DNA from: Candidatus Heimdallarchaeota archaeon
Lineage (GTDB): Archaea; Asgardarchaeota; Heimdallarchaeia; Heimdallarchaeales; Heimdallarchaeaceae
NCBI GenBank assembly: GCA_023136245.1
Contig: JAGLRO010000133.1
Location: 1-33,731, forward strand
Direction of reading: 5' to 3'
DNA: 33,731 nucleotides
The translations under genes were made by a program, and so were the position numbers. The notes below the pieces were generated by a model. The model had not been told where the DNA came from. It did not search any database and was given only the letters and a program-made list of their open reading frames with translations. Below are positions 6,697-15,394 of the stretch, piece after piece (position 1 is the stretch's first letter; the number at the start of each line of letters is the position of its first letter).

Positions 6697-8448
6697 ATGC
6701 TTATGAGGTTACTGTATAGTAGATATTTTATGTTTGGATTAGCCATTTCTATTGTTCTTTCATTTTCAGCACCAATGGTTGTTGGTTCATTAAACAGCGA
6801 AACCAGTCTCCCAACTAGCTCTCCAATTTACTTCTTAAACCAAGAAAATGCTACATTTGTATTTCTATTAACTTCAACTGAGATTGTAAGAGGAGAAAGT
6901 GATCTAATAATCGGTATTCAATTCACCTATGAAAACGGGACTTTCATTACAGATTCAGATATATATTTCAACATCACAAATCCTTCAGCAGAGTTAGTGT
7001 TTGAAAGATCCCTTTTAGTAAATACAACTGAGCTGTTTAATGAGACTGTTATTTGGTCAACTTTCAATAGTCAACCTGATGGAAATTATTCTGTTGTTGC
7101 TGTAGCGAATAGCACAACAACAGATCATTACATAATAAAAAGATCATTTAATCTAAATATTCTCCCCTCAGGTCGTGTTAGAATGTTCTTTCCTTCAAAT
7201 CCAGCATACATACAGCACAGTCAAAGTAATGACGTTAGGTGCTTGATAACAAATATTGGAGGGGAAACAGTAACAAATGTTACTGTAACCAATCAATTTG
7301 ATAAAACAGGGACACAAGGGTCTGTGATAATATCTCATTCTATATTAGATATTGCACTCACAGAAGGAACGACATATGAGGGTTTTATTAGTTTTTATCC
7401 TGATACCTATCTTTACCAGAAATATTCATTTTCAATTTCTTATAGAACAATTGCTGAACCAGAAATTGAATTAATTCTCTCTAGTGACCCAATAGAGATA
7501 ATTGTACCTCCAGATATATTGGTAGATAGCTATTTCTTACCTGAAAATGTAACAATGGGTCGACAATATTCAATGACATTTGATGTCAGAAATAATCAAA
7601 GTGAAGCGCTTAATATTGTTCCACACATTGAGTGTAATAATATTCTTTTCAGTGAAAGCATAAGTGAATCAATTGTAGTAAGTCCTGGGATTCATCATTT
7701 CTCTCTTACAGGAGATCCTCAAGAAGAAGGCAATGTTTTTTTATGGTTCTGGGTAGAACTAGAATGGGAAACAATTGCTGAAACAAAATGGTACTCCACG
7801 ATTCTTCCTTCAGTTATTCATCCAATATTAATCATTCCCAAAGATGATGGGATTGATATATTCAATCCAATTGTAATTTATGGAATAATCCTGGGGATGG
7901 TGTTATTAAGTGTCGCATACTTCTCAAGAGATATTGTGACAAATATAGCTAAAAGGGGGAGAGTCGCCTCAGAAAGTGCATTTGCTGAAGCATCTTATCC
8001 ACTGGATGCAGTAATTCTTGACGGCAGCAATATCGCGTGGGAAGAAAAGAATCTAGCAGATAAGCCAAAAATTAGTAATGTGGAAGCAATGATAAATAGA
8101 CTAAGTAGAGCTAATTTCGCTAAAATCATAACAGTAGCAGATGCTGCATTACGATATCAAATCGATAATCAAAAAAGATTGGATAGATTAGTTAAGGAAG
8201 GAGCGGTTAAAATGCTCCCAGCCAGAGTTGATGGTGATAAATTTATTCTTAGGCTTGCAGAAGAAGAAAATGCAATGATAGTGAGTAATGATATGTTTAA
8301 AGAATTTAGAGAAACAGCGCCTTGGATTGACCAAAGAAGAATACCCTATACAATACTTGATGATGAAGTTTACTTACATCCTACCTCAGCAAAATTGACA
8401 TCAAGAGATTTAAGCGAAGAAGAAGAAAATGAATCAGAATTCATCTAA
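6697..8448 (+). CDS. Membrane-anchored NYN (Zc3h12a-like) RNase with extracellular domain
   Basis: This protein (583 residues from the ATG at 6697) has an N-terminal signal anchor (a hydrophobic stretch around FMFGLAISIVLSFSAP). About 350 residues outside the cell follow, with NxS/T sites and Ig/CARDB-like beta strands. A single membrane helix lies at about 389-411, with a positive stretch (NIAKRGR) on its inner side. The cytoplasmic domain (about 435-565) resembles the NYN/PIN ribonuclease fold of Zc3h12a (Regnase): VILDGSN (D442), D482 in the next strand, DGDKF (D512, D514) and VSND (D532) give the acidic cluster that binds metal in this family. The predicted role is RNA cleavage controlled from outside. 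The reading frame runs upstream to 6502 inside rnpB; the later start is chosen because it gives the signal peptide. Confidence 0.83.
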   Translation: MLMRLLYSRYFMFGLAISIVLSFSAPMVVGSLNSETSLPTSSPIYFLNQENATFVFLLTSTEIVRGESDLIIGIQFTYENGTFITDSDIYFNITNPSAELVFERSLLVNTTELFNETVIWSTFNSQPDGNYSVVAVANSTTTDHYIIKRSFNLNILPSGRVRMFFPSNPAYIQHSQSNDVRCLITNIGGETVTNVTVTNQFDKTGTQGSVIISHSILDIALTEGTTYEGFISFYPDTYLYQKYSFSISYRTIAEPEIELILSSDPIEIIVPPDILVDSYFLPENVTMGRQYSMTFDVRNNQSEALNIVPHIECNNILFSESISESIVVSPGIHHFSLTGDPQEEGNVFLWFWVELEWETIAETKWYSTILPSVIHPILIIPKDDGIDIFNPIVIYGIILGMVLLSVAYFSRDIVTNIAKRGRVASESAFAEASYPLDAVILDGSNIAWEEKNLADKPKISNVEAMINRLSRANFAKIITVADAALRYQIDNQKRLDRLVKEGAVKMLPARVDGDKFILRLAEEENAMIVSNDMFKEFRETAPWIDQRRIPYTILDDEVYLHPTSAKLTSRDLSEEEENESEFI

Positions 8449-8545
8449 TATTCTCAATAAAAAGAATTAGAAGCATTATTTTTGATTTAATCTGTCGAAA
8501 CTGAGTCATTATATAGGTCTTTTTCTATAAGTGATATGAAGCTAA

Positions 8546-9262
8546 ATGAATGTGGACCAAAGTTTTAGAGATATGTCAATATTTGAATCTTATTCTCCTA
8601 TTAAACCACAAATTGACAATCTTCCACAAGATTACTTTTATAGCAATGACTATGATTATTTGACACTTCCAGAGGTCCAGTTATTATTGGCTTTATCAGA
8701 TTCTCAATTTTCTTATTCCTTTTCAGGACTAAGGAAAATGACATCACTACATCAACATCAGCTGAGTAAAGCTCTCAAGAGACTTCAAGATAGAGATTAT
8801 TTAATTAAGAGCGAAAACGGAACTTATGAATTGACAGATTCAGGAAGCAAATATACTCGAGAACTACTTAATGATCTTGTTAATAAAAAAGCAATTATTA
8901 TTGAAAGTAGTCGTTATTATACTAAAAGGAAGAAACTCAAATTTATCCCACCATTCGAACGTGAGACATTGGTAGACAATTTTGAAGGAAGATGGTTTGG
9001 AGATTTCAGATATCTTTATAAAAAAGATGCAAATCAAAACATAGAATTATGCTGGGAGGATAAAACCGGTAATAGAGTACACATTTACATAAATCAAGTA
9101 GGAGAAGTAGATGTGGAATATAGATCTTTGCAACCAGATTACTCAAATTTTCAAAGGATAACAAATTGGATAAGAAATGATGTTTCAAATCAAAGTGATG
9201 TTTCCATACACATTATTGAACAGGAAATAAGAGAAAACATGAATAAGATACCATACAACTAA
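8546..9262 (+). CDS. MarR-like winged-helix regulator, 238 aa
   Basis: Residues about 45-115 form a winged helix: a helix with LPEVQLLLALSDS, then the helix-turn-helix HQHQLSKALKRLQDRDYL and a wing ending in GTYELTDSG. This is the MarR/PadR style of DNA-binding domain. The last 100 residues form an unrecognised alpha/beta domain with many aromatic residues (GRWFGDFRYLY, then HIYINQVGEVDVEYR), perhaps ligand-binding or dimerising. GTGAT at 8531-8535 is the ribosome-binding site for the ATG at 8546. It lies 97 bases after the NYN-RNase gene on the same strand, so the two could share control, but a T-rich gap with its own promoter-like elements separates them. Confidence 0.75.
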   Translation: MNVDQSFRDMSIFESYSPIKPQIDNLPQDYFYSNDYDYLTLPEVQLLLALSDSQFSYSFSGLRKMTSLHQHQLSKALKRLQDRDYLIKSENGTYELTDSGSKYTRELLNDLVNKKAIIIESSRYYTKRKKLKFIPPFERETLVDNFEGRWFGDFRYLYKKDANQNIELCWEDKTGNRVHIYINQVGEVDVEYRSLQPDYSNFQRITNWIRNDVSNQSDVSIHIIEQEIRENMNKIPYN

Positions 9263-9324
9263 AAAAATGTGAAATCACTAACTATTTAAATTAAATATAC
9301 AAGAAGAAAAATTGAGGTAAATGC

Positions 9325-9987
9325 ATGAATAATCCAAATTTCAACAGGATGACAAATGACCCCACTATGGAACTCAAACATGGTACTACAACTGTTGCTC
9401 TGCAATTCAAGGGAGGTGTGGCAGCAGCAGCAGACCGAAGAGCTTCAATGGGTACTTTTGTAGCATCAAAGAAAGCTGAAAAATTACACGAGTTAAACAA
9501 GTTTACAATGGCGACAATTGCTGGAATGGTTTCAGACGCACAATATCTAGTAAATCTGACAAGAGCAAACATAAACCTATATGAACTTGGAAGAGGATAT
9601 GCACCAACAACAAAGATGGCTGGAAACCTACTAGCGTCAATAATGTATGAGCAGTATAGAAGTTATTTTCCTTACTGGGTTAACATGCTAGTAATTGGTT
9701 TAGATGATGAAGGCCCACATGTTTATACTCTAGATATGGCTGGTGGAATCGGTGATGAAGACTTCGCGTCTACTGGTTCAGGCTCTCCAGTTGCATACGG
9801 TGTATTAGAATCCCAATGGAAACAAAATCTAACTGAAGAAGAAGGTATTGCAATTGCCATAAAAGCACTTACTACAGCTATAAGCAGAGATTCTGCTACA
9901 GGTGATGGAATGGATGTTGCAATAGTCAACAAAAAAGGAATCAAAAGGCTTACACCTGAAGAAGTGAAAGCTGTTCAGGAGGCATAA
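9325..9987 (+). CDS. psmB: Proteasome beta subunit (catalytic)
   Basis: This is the N-terminal-nucleophile peptidase of the 20S proteasome. A 20-residue propeptide ends in HG, so processing exposes T21 of TTTVALQF as the nucleophile. The mature Asp17 (D37 in AAAADRR) and Lys33 (K53 in KKAEKL) are present, and the SGSP and SRDSATGDG segments near the C-terminus match the family. It is therefore an active subunit. GAGGTAA just before the ATG is the ribosome-binding site; an ATG four bases upstream is out of frame. The alpha subunit gene follows with two bases between them, so both come from one transcript. Confidence 0.96.
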   Translation: MNNPNFNRMTNDPTMELKHGTTTVALQFKGGVAAAADRRASMGTFVASKKAEKLHELNKFTMATIAGMVSDAQYLVNLTRANINLYELGRGYAPTTKMAGNLLASIMYEQYRSYFPYWVNMLVIGLDDEGPHVYTLDMAGGIGDEDFASTGSGSPVAYGVLESQWKQNLTEEEGIAIAIKALTTAISRDSATGDGMDVAIVNKKGIKRLTPEEVKAVQEA

Positions 9988-9989
9988 AA

Positions 9990-10646
9990 ATGTTAGGACC
10001 ACAATCAATGGGATATGATAGAACACCTATTATGTATTCTCCTGAAGGACGTATAATCCAAACTGAATACGCTAGAGAATCTGTTCGAAGGGGAAGCATT
10101 GCGATAGGCATTAAAAGTAAAAATGGTTTAGTTTTAGCAGGATTACTCCGAGTCGTTGATCTGGAAGAACCTGACCGGAAAATTCATAAAATTTCAGATA
10201 CAATCCAAGCAATTTTTGCAGGAGTAGCAGCAGATGGCCGAGTATTAATCAGTAGAGCTAGACTTGAAGCAGAAATATTTAGATTAACATATACTGTACC
10301 TATGGACCTTCGCGGTTTAGCAGTGAAAATTGGAGATTTAATACAAGTTTTCACACAACAAGGAGGTCTTAGGCCTTTTGGAGTTGGAATGTTATTTGGA
10401 GGAATAGATGAAACAGGTCCAAGCCTTCAATTTGTTGATCCAGGTGGTGGAGTAAAATCTTGTAAAGCAAAAGCAATGGGTGATGGTGACTCTGAAGCTA
10501 TAGTTTTTCTTAAGGAAAAATACAATGATGATCTAACCACAGCTCAAATGGTTGATATAGCCAAAGAAGCTATAAAGAAGGCCGCCAGAGATATTGAATT
10601 AACTGAAGAAAGCATTGCAATTGAAGTTATGCCTTATAAAGCATAA
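9990..10646 (+). CDS. psmA: Proteasome alpha subunit
   Basis: The N-terminus YDRTPIMYSPEGR, then IQTEYARESVRRGS, is the signature of alpha subunits, which form the gate rings of the 20S particle. The catalytic threonine context of beta subunits is absent. The lysine expected in the pocket that docks the C-terminal tails of the unfoldase is in the KIHKISD region. At 218 residues it is shorter than most archaeal alpha subunits (about 235-260), ending soon after the last strand and lacking the usual acidic C-terminal tail. A GGAGG at 9976-9981 inside the end of psmB drives its translation, so the two subunits are coupled. Confidence 0.95.
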   Translation: MLGPQSMGYDRTPIMYSPEGRIIQTEYARESVRRGSIAIGIKSKNGLVLAGLLRVVDLEEPDRKIHKISDTIQAIFAGVAADGRVLISRARLEAEIFRLTYTVPMDLRGLAVKIGDLIQVFTQQGGLRPFGVGMLFGGIDETGPSLQFVDPGGGVKSCKAKAMGDGDSEAIVFLKEKYNDDLTTAQMVDIAKEAIKKAARDIELTEESIAIEVMPYKA

Positions 10647-10660
10647 AATTTCCATTTCTC

Positions 10661-10680
10661 TTTTTTATTTTTCTTTTCTT
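10661..10680 (+). terminator. T-rich terminator after the proteasome operon
   Basis: A 20-base tract that is almost all T, broken by single A and C bases, begins 15 bases after the psmA stop codon. It is the most likely end of the psmB-psmA transcript. Confidence 0.5.
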
Positions 10681-10730
10681 TAATATAAATGTATAAATAT
10701 ATTTCAGCAGTAGATAGTTTCAGATTTTAT

Positions 10731-11768
10731 ATGAGAGTATATCGAACTGATGCAATGAAAATTGAATCAAAAGATTGGAAAATTGTCTGTGATAGTACAA
10801 ATTCTACTTTTCATCCTTTGGTGTTCTATAGTCATGCTCATTCCGATCACATTCCAAGAAAACTTCCTAAAACTGAAATTATTAGCTCTCATATAACTAA
10901 ATCACTAATCAAGAATTTTGTTAAAAATTTCTCTGAAACATCATTTTATGATTCTTACTCTATAGGTAATACTAGTTTTGAACAAAAATCTAGCGGTCAT
11001 ATAATTGGTTCCACTGCTTTGTTTATTGATTCTGATGAAGGGAAGGTAATCTATACAGGAGATGTATCCATCCGAAATAAAGGATTCTTGGATCCTTTCA
11101 AACCTGAGAAGTGTGATATATTAATTGTAGAAAGTACTTTTGGAAGTCCGGAATATGTTTTTCCCTCATACGAAGAAGAGATTAAGAAGACACAAGAGCA
11201 GATTTTGGAATACTTAGATAACAATGTACCTGTTGTTCTCATGGGATACGCTTTAGGAAAAGCTCAAATGCTTTATCATGCTTTTTCTGATCTATCTTCT
11301 AATGTTGTTTTACACGGTTCAAACTACAACATCAATTCTATTCTACAGTCTGAAAATATAGATCACTCGATTCAAGCAGCTTCCTATACTGAAGCTAAAG
11401 AAGATAATTTATTTACAAAGAAAGGAGATTGGATACTTTTTACACCACTAAAATCAGGAAGAGATCCTTTTTTCTCTTTTCTTAAAAACAAGTATGGAGC
11501 AAAACTCTTTGCGTTTTCAGGATGGTGCTTATCTTCTAATTATAAATACAGAATGAATGTTGACCATGCAATTACAATATCTGATCATGCAGATTATTCA
11601 GAGTTATTACAGATTTGTAGAGAATGTGATCCAGATCAAATATACACAGTATATGGTTATAGTGAAAGATTTGCTGGAGAATTAAGAAGAGAAGGATTCA
11701 CTGCATTTCCTCTTTCAAAACAGACAATTCTTGATTCTTATTTTAATAAATCAGTAAATAGTAATTAA
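10731..11768 (+). CDS. Metallo-beta-lactamase-fold nuclease, mRNA 3'-end-processing/ligase-associated type
   Basis: The 345-residue protein has the metallo-beta-lactamase nuclease motifs: HAHSDH (H35 to H40), SGHIIGS (H90) and YTGD (D111), which together hold the two metals. A further ISDHADY near the end matches the beta-CASP-type C-terminal histidine motif. The segment ILIVESTFGSP followed by MGYALGKAQ is typical of the COG1236-like exonucleases that act on RNA 3' ends or accompany DNA ligases. Whether the substrate is RNA or DNA cannot be told. The start is uncertain: a TATAAATA lies at 10692-10699, so ATG 10731 (or 10755) is preferred over ATG 10689. Its end overlaps the opposite-strand orphan by 18 bases. 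Confidence 0.85.
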   Translation: MRVYRTDAMKIESKDWKIVCDSTNSTFHPLVFYSHAHSDHIPRKLPKTEIISSHITKSLIKNFVKNFSETSFYDSYSIGNTSFEQKSSGHIIGSTALFIDSDEGKVIYTGDVSIRNKGFLDPFKPEKCDILIVESTFGSPEYVFPSYEEEIKKTQEQILEYLDNNVPVVLMGYALGKAQMLYHAFSDLSSNVVLHGSNYNINSILQSENIDHSIQAASYTEAKEDNLFTKKGDWILFTPLKSGRDPFFSFLKNKYGAKLFAFSGWCLSSNYKYRMNVDHAITISDHADYSELLQICRECDPDQIYTVYGYSERFAGELRREGFTAFPLSKQTILDSYFNKSVNSN

Positions 11769-12167
11769 ATCTTCTAAACTTTTCTCTTGATAAAGAATTT
11801 CATTTAGAAGAACTACTTGTATTGGAATATCACGTCTATCTAGAAAATCTCTAGCATTTCCACTAATTGAATTACAGATTAAAACTAATTTCTTCAGGTC
11901 AAGAGATTTAATTAGTTGCTCTAGTTGCAGAAGTTTATTTGTAGGAATTGTTCTTTTCCAGTTCATGGTTACAATTCCGATTTGGGGTCCTGTCAAATAG
12001 AAATCTAGTACATATTTTCTTCTCTCAAACTTGAAAGTTGCATTTTCTATGACAGATAGTTTTCTCGAATTTAGTTCATTTCGAAGTACATAGTTTATGA
12101 CTGATTCCTGAGTATCCATTATCGAAGAATCGTAATCTTCATTAAAAACAAGGCTTAATATCAGCAT
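11751..12167 (-). CDS. Hypothetical protein, 138 aa, nuclease-like fold possible
   Basis: I do not recognise this protein. The central part runs FERRKYVLDFYLTGPQ, then IGIVTMNWKRTI, then helices and a strand with KKLVLICNS. This resembles the order of core elements in PD-(D/E)xK nucleases, where an aspartate strand is followed by a strand ending in ExK; here the second motif reads NWK, so a catalytic acid would be missing. The fold is a guess from pattern only. The ATG at 12167 gives the longest form; an ATG at 12119 would be leaderless relative to a T-rich element at about 12145. It overlaps the preceding gene's end tail to tail. Confidence 0.5.
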   Translation of the reverse strand: MLILSLVFNEDYDSSIMDTQESVINYVLRNELNSRKLSVIENATFKFERRKYVLDFYLTGPQIGIVTMNWKRTIPTNKLLQLEQLIKSLDLKKLVLICNSISGNARDFLDRRDIPIQVVLLNEILYQEKSLEDLITIY

Positions 12168-12270
12168 ATTATTCTGGAAACATCAAAAAGCACACAGTAT
12201 TGACAAAAAAGACAAGACTAAAGAAAACTGGGAAAATGCAAAAAATGATTTTTGAAAGAAAAAAATCTAG

Positions 12271-14835
12271 CTACCCAAAGATATATTTCATCTCTTTTCT
12301 ATTTGAATATCTTGACAGAAGTCTATCAAAAAATGAAACATGCTTTTTCATCAAAAATCTTGGAATATCTGAATAAACAAACATAAAATCAACTTTTGTT
12401 CTGTCAATCTTAGTTGTTGTTTCTTTGATTTTATACGTAATCTTGCTCTTTGTAGCATCTACTAGAGTACAGGCAATTCCCGTCTCAATTTCTTCCTTTG
12501 TGAATATTATTACCGATTGACCAATGACAGATTTCAAGAGATTTGTCTGAATATCTATCTTGTCTTTTGAAAATCTAAGCAATACTGGGGGAAGATCAAC
12601 AAATAACTCACTACCCTTCAATTTAAGTTTCTTTGTTTTCTTTGCTTCATCTACTTCGAATGTAAACTCAGAAGATGATAAGCTATCATTCATCTTAAAA
12701 TCAAGTAATTTTGCCTTTCTATCTGCTCCTTCCATATAGAAGAATATATCTTGATCAATGAATTTATCAAAATATTTTAGTGGCTTACCTGTATAGTTCT
12801 TCTCGAAAGTTTCAGGATCTTCTTCTAATGATTCAAAAACGAAGACAGGTTTATTGTTTTTCTTTAATGTTTTCCAAGATTTTAATTTACCAATTTGTCC
12901 ATTTTTAAAGAGATATTTCTCATCTATTTTAGCATCATGAATTGTATAATCAGAGATTAGAATCTGATTTTCTTCTTCTTTATTTTTTACTCTTAAGAGT
13001 AATGGTTGGCAAATTGTATCGCTCACATGAACTCCAATAACATTACCTTCTACTTGATGATCAAAGATGTGGTCATATGCTACAATGCTTCTTCCTTCTA
13101 GAATTTTAAGAAGTTCATTCAGCTTTGTTATTTCTAGGAAAGATCTAACACCTTCTTCACCATAAAAATCATTATATTTTTCTGAAACTAATTCAGAGAA
13201 CTGTTCTCGTTTCTTTGTTAAATTTCTGATTGCTTTTTTCCTTAAGAAATTAGGCAATAATAACCAATATGGTAACAAAGCTCCTTTTATAGGGGATAAT
13301 TCATCATCCACTACTGCTACGATCCTATATGCTGTTCTTGGATGAGACATGAATATATTTGCAAACATATCCCACCTTCCAGGTCTATACATATGTCTGT
13401 ATAGTCTAATTGCTGCTTCTCCTCTAAATCGGAGTTTTTCTTCCTCAGTAAACTCTTTACCTGTAAGCAATTGAACATTTAAACCAAAATCACCAGCAAT
13501 TCCTTGATAAAAACCTTCGAGTTTATATAGTACTTGTGCTAGCTGGGTTCCGTATCCAGCCTTCTTCGTTTGAAGGTCAGCATCTCCCTCTAGTATTCTT
13601 ACGAAAATCAGAAGGAATGCAACTATCCCATAGCTTATCAAGAAATATATACCAAAAGGCATTAAGTCTTTGACAACTGCATAATCTAGAGTTGTTGCAG
13701 GTAAAAGAAATGCTTTTTTGATAATCATCTCCAATGAAGCTATTAACTGTAACCAAACAATATGGATTCTCTGATTATGGGCTAATTCATGTGCTACAAT
13801 TCCTCTGATATCATCATCAGTGAAATCATCTAAACTGGAAGAAATGAGTACTATCCTCTGATCAAAAAATGGTCCAAATGCCATAGCATTCAATATGGGA
13901 GCTTCAACGAATCCAGATTTGACATTTCTTTTAATTCCAAGTTGATTTTTTACTTCTTCAACCAATTTAAGAACTCTTTTATCATCTGTTTGTTTGATTC
14001 CAAGTAAGAAAGTTATCAGCCAGCCTGAAACAAAATACATTAGGAAAGATAATAAAATAACAATCTCCCAAGGTCCCAGAGAAAGGAAAATAACTCTTTT
14101 GACTATTAAAGCATCTGTTTTAGAAAGAATACTGAATATATCTAGGATGTAGGGATTTGATACTGCAAAGCCTCCTTCTAGACCTCCACGCATTATTATC
14201 TCTTGATTTGGATTACTCATAAATAGTGCATGATCATACAATCCAGGATAATTCCAAGTAAGATTATCGAAACCTTCAATGAAATTGCCTGTAGTCCATA
14301 AGACAAGATAAGCAAAAGCAAATAAGGTTAAATACAATATTTGTGGAGACATTAATCTACTTACTAAAACGAATTTCTTACCAAAGAAAATCAATGCCAT
14401 TATTAAGAAAACATAGATCATTACATTGTATGACCAACCAAGAAACCTTTGTTCTTTTTCACCAGTAACCATTTCGTATATTTTATCTCCAACTGTACCT
14501 ACCAGTAAAACGAAGTAAGTAGCAACTGAAGTTATCATTAATTCTCTCCACACCGGAGATTCACGTAATTGATAGGTTTGGTATAATGCTAAAACAAAGA
14601 AACTTAATGCTACTGCAAGTACCCAAGCACTCAAGAAAACAAGTACTAATCCAAATGTTAATCCGATAAATGCTAGCATCAAGTTTTCTGATGTAGTCCC
14701 ATGTTGTATTTTTGTTTTAATTTCTGATATAAGAAATAGCAAACCTAGTAATGCTATAACAAGACCAATTATTACAGTGATATCAAAGGAACTAATTTTG
14801 TTCCATATATCAATGAAAAAGTCAGTAGGAGACAT
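12271..14835 (-). CDS. M48-family membrane metalloprotease with large C-terminal extension
   Basis: The 854-residue protein is a zinc peptidase of the M48 (Ste24/HtpX) type. The catalytic HELAH is at 349-353, and the third zinc ligand lies in EGDAD (E416 with D420). Six or more membrane helices surround it: about 20-36, 52-84, 100-115, 137-151, 165-182, 250-280 and 393-413. M48 proteases usually have 290-450 residues, and the part after about residue 540 is extra: a soluble region of some 300 residues rich in beta strands and charged stretches that I do not recognise. A TATA-like ATTTAAA lies about 25 bases upstream of the ATG. Likely roles are membrane-protein quality control or processing of exported proteins. 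Confidence 0.88.
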   Translation of the reverse strand: MSPTDFFIDIWNKISSFDITVIIGLVIALLGLLFLISEIKTKIQHGTTSENLMLAFIGLTFGLVLVFLSAWVLAVALSFFVLALYQTYQLRESPVWRELMITSVATYFVLLVGTVGDKIYEMVTGEKEQRFLGWSYNVMIYVFLIMALIFFGKKFVLVSRLMSPQILYLTLFAFAYLVLWTTGNFIEGFDNLTWNYPGLYDHALFMSNPNQEIIMRGGLEGGFAVSNPYILDIFSILSKTDALIVKRVIFLSLGPWEIVILLSFLMYFVSGWLITFLLGIKQTDDKRVLKLVEEVKNQLGIKRNVKSGFVEAPILNAMAFGPFFDQRIVLISSSLDDFTDDDIRGIVAHELAHNQRIHIVWLQLIASLEMIIKKAFLLPATTLDYAVVKDLMPFGIYFLISYGIVAFLLIFVRILEGDADLQTKKAGYGTQLAQVLYKLEGFYQGIAGDFGLNVQLLTGKEFTEEEKLRFRGEAAIRLYRHMYRPGRWDMFANIFMSHPRTAYRIVAVVDDELSPIKGALLPYWLLLPNFLRKKAIRNLTKKREQFSELVSEKYNDFYGEEGVRSFLEITKLNELLKILEGRSIVAYDHIFDHQVEGNVIGVHVSDTICQPLLLRVKNKEEENQILISDYTIHDAKIDEKYLFKNGQIGKLKSWKTLKKNNKPVFVFESLEEDPETFEKNYTGKPLKYFDKFIDQDIFFYMEGADRKAKLLDFKMNDSLSSSEFTFEVDEAKKTKKLKLKGSELFVDLPPVLLRFSKDKIDIQTNLLKSVIGQSVIIFTKEEIETGIACTLVDATKSKITYKIKETTTKIDRTKVDFMFVYSDIPRFLMKKHVSFFDRLLSRYSNRKEMKYIFG

Positions 14836-14964
14836 ATTATCATTGGCTTTGAACTTTAAATACTTTAAAACCTTTTTCTTTCGAAAAGAAATGCAGGAAT
14901 ACTAATCAAAAAATCACTATAAACTTTAAAACACTTCCGGGAATCAGATGAATAACGAACTATT

Positions 14965-15325
14965 ATGATTCCCCTTCCGACCACTGTTGAATTCTCTGAA
15001 GGAAAATTCCAAATTAATCCTGATACTACAATCTTTGCTTCAAGTAATCTTTCTAAAATAGTGGGATATTTCTCAACTCTCCTCCAAAATTCAATTGACT
15101 ATGAGTTAGGGAGAGCAGAATCAGAAAATCAAAAGGATGCTATTTGTTTTAAATTGAACTCAAATCTAAAATAAAAAATATAAATCATTCTGGAAACGTC
15201 TCATAGTTTTTTTGAGAAGATTAGATGTTCTAGGAGTAAACTATGCAACTCCAGTTGAAATCAATCCAAGCATACTGAAGCGGTTGTTTCGGTTGAGAAA
15301 AACTTTCAAATGGCCAGAGATTTGA
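14965..15325 (+). pseudogene. Remnant of a GH20-type beta-N-acetylhexosaminidase gene
   Basis: The first 69 codons (14965-15174) begin IPLPTTVEFSEGKFQI, which is the start of the GH20b domain found at the N-terminus of beta-hexosaminidases (and of the related GH84 enzymes). After a stop codon, a different frame (15176-15325) reads KSFWKRLIVFLRRLDVLGVNY and ends after about 50 codons; RLDxLGVNY is typical of the extreme C-terminus of GH20 enzymes. The catalytic barrel of some 350-400 residues is therefore missing, while both ends survive in different frames. A third frame stays open to 15402 with a protein-like composition (MARDLITYSEQPLP). The gene is broken by internal deletion and frameshift. 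Confidence 0.68.
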
Positions 15326-15394
15326 TAACTTATTCTGAACAACCTCTTCCAAAAGAAATAAAAATTACATCTGGGCTATATAGCAAGAAGGTAA

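Noticed and set aside
9006-9188. A 60-codon open frame on the minus strand in the MarR-like gene.
   Set aside because: It lies wholly inside a well-supported gene on the other strand and has no promoter or ribosome-binding site.
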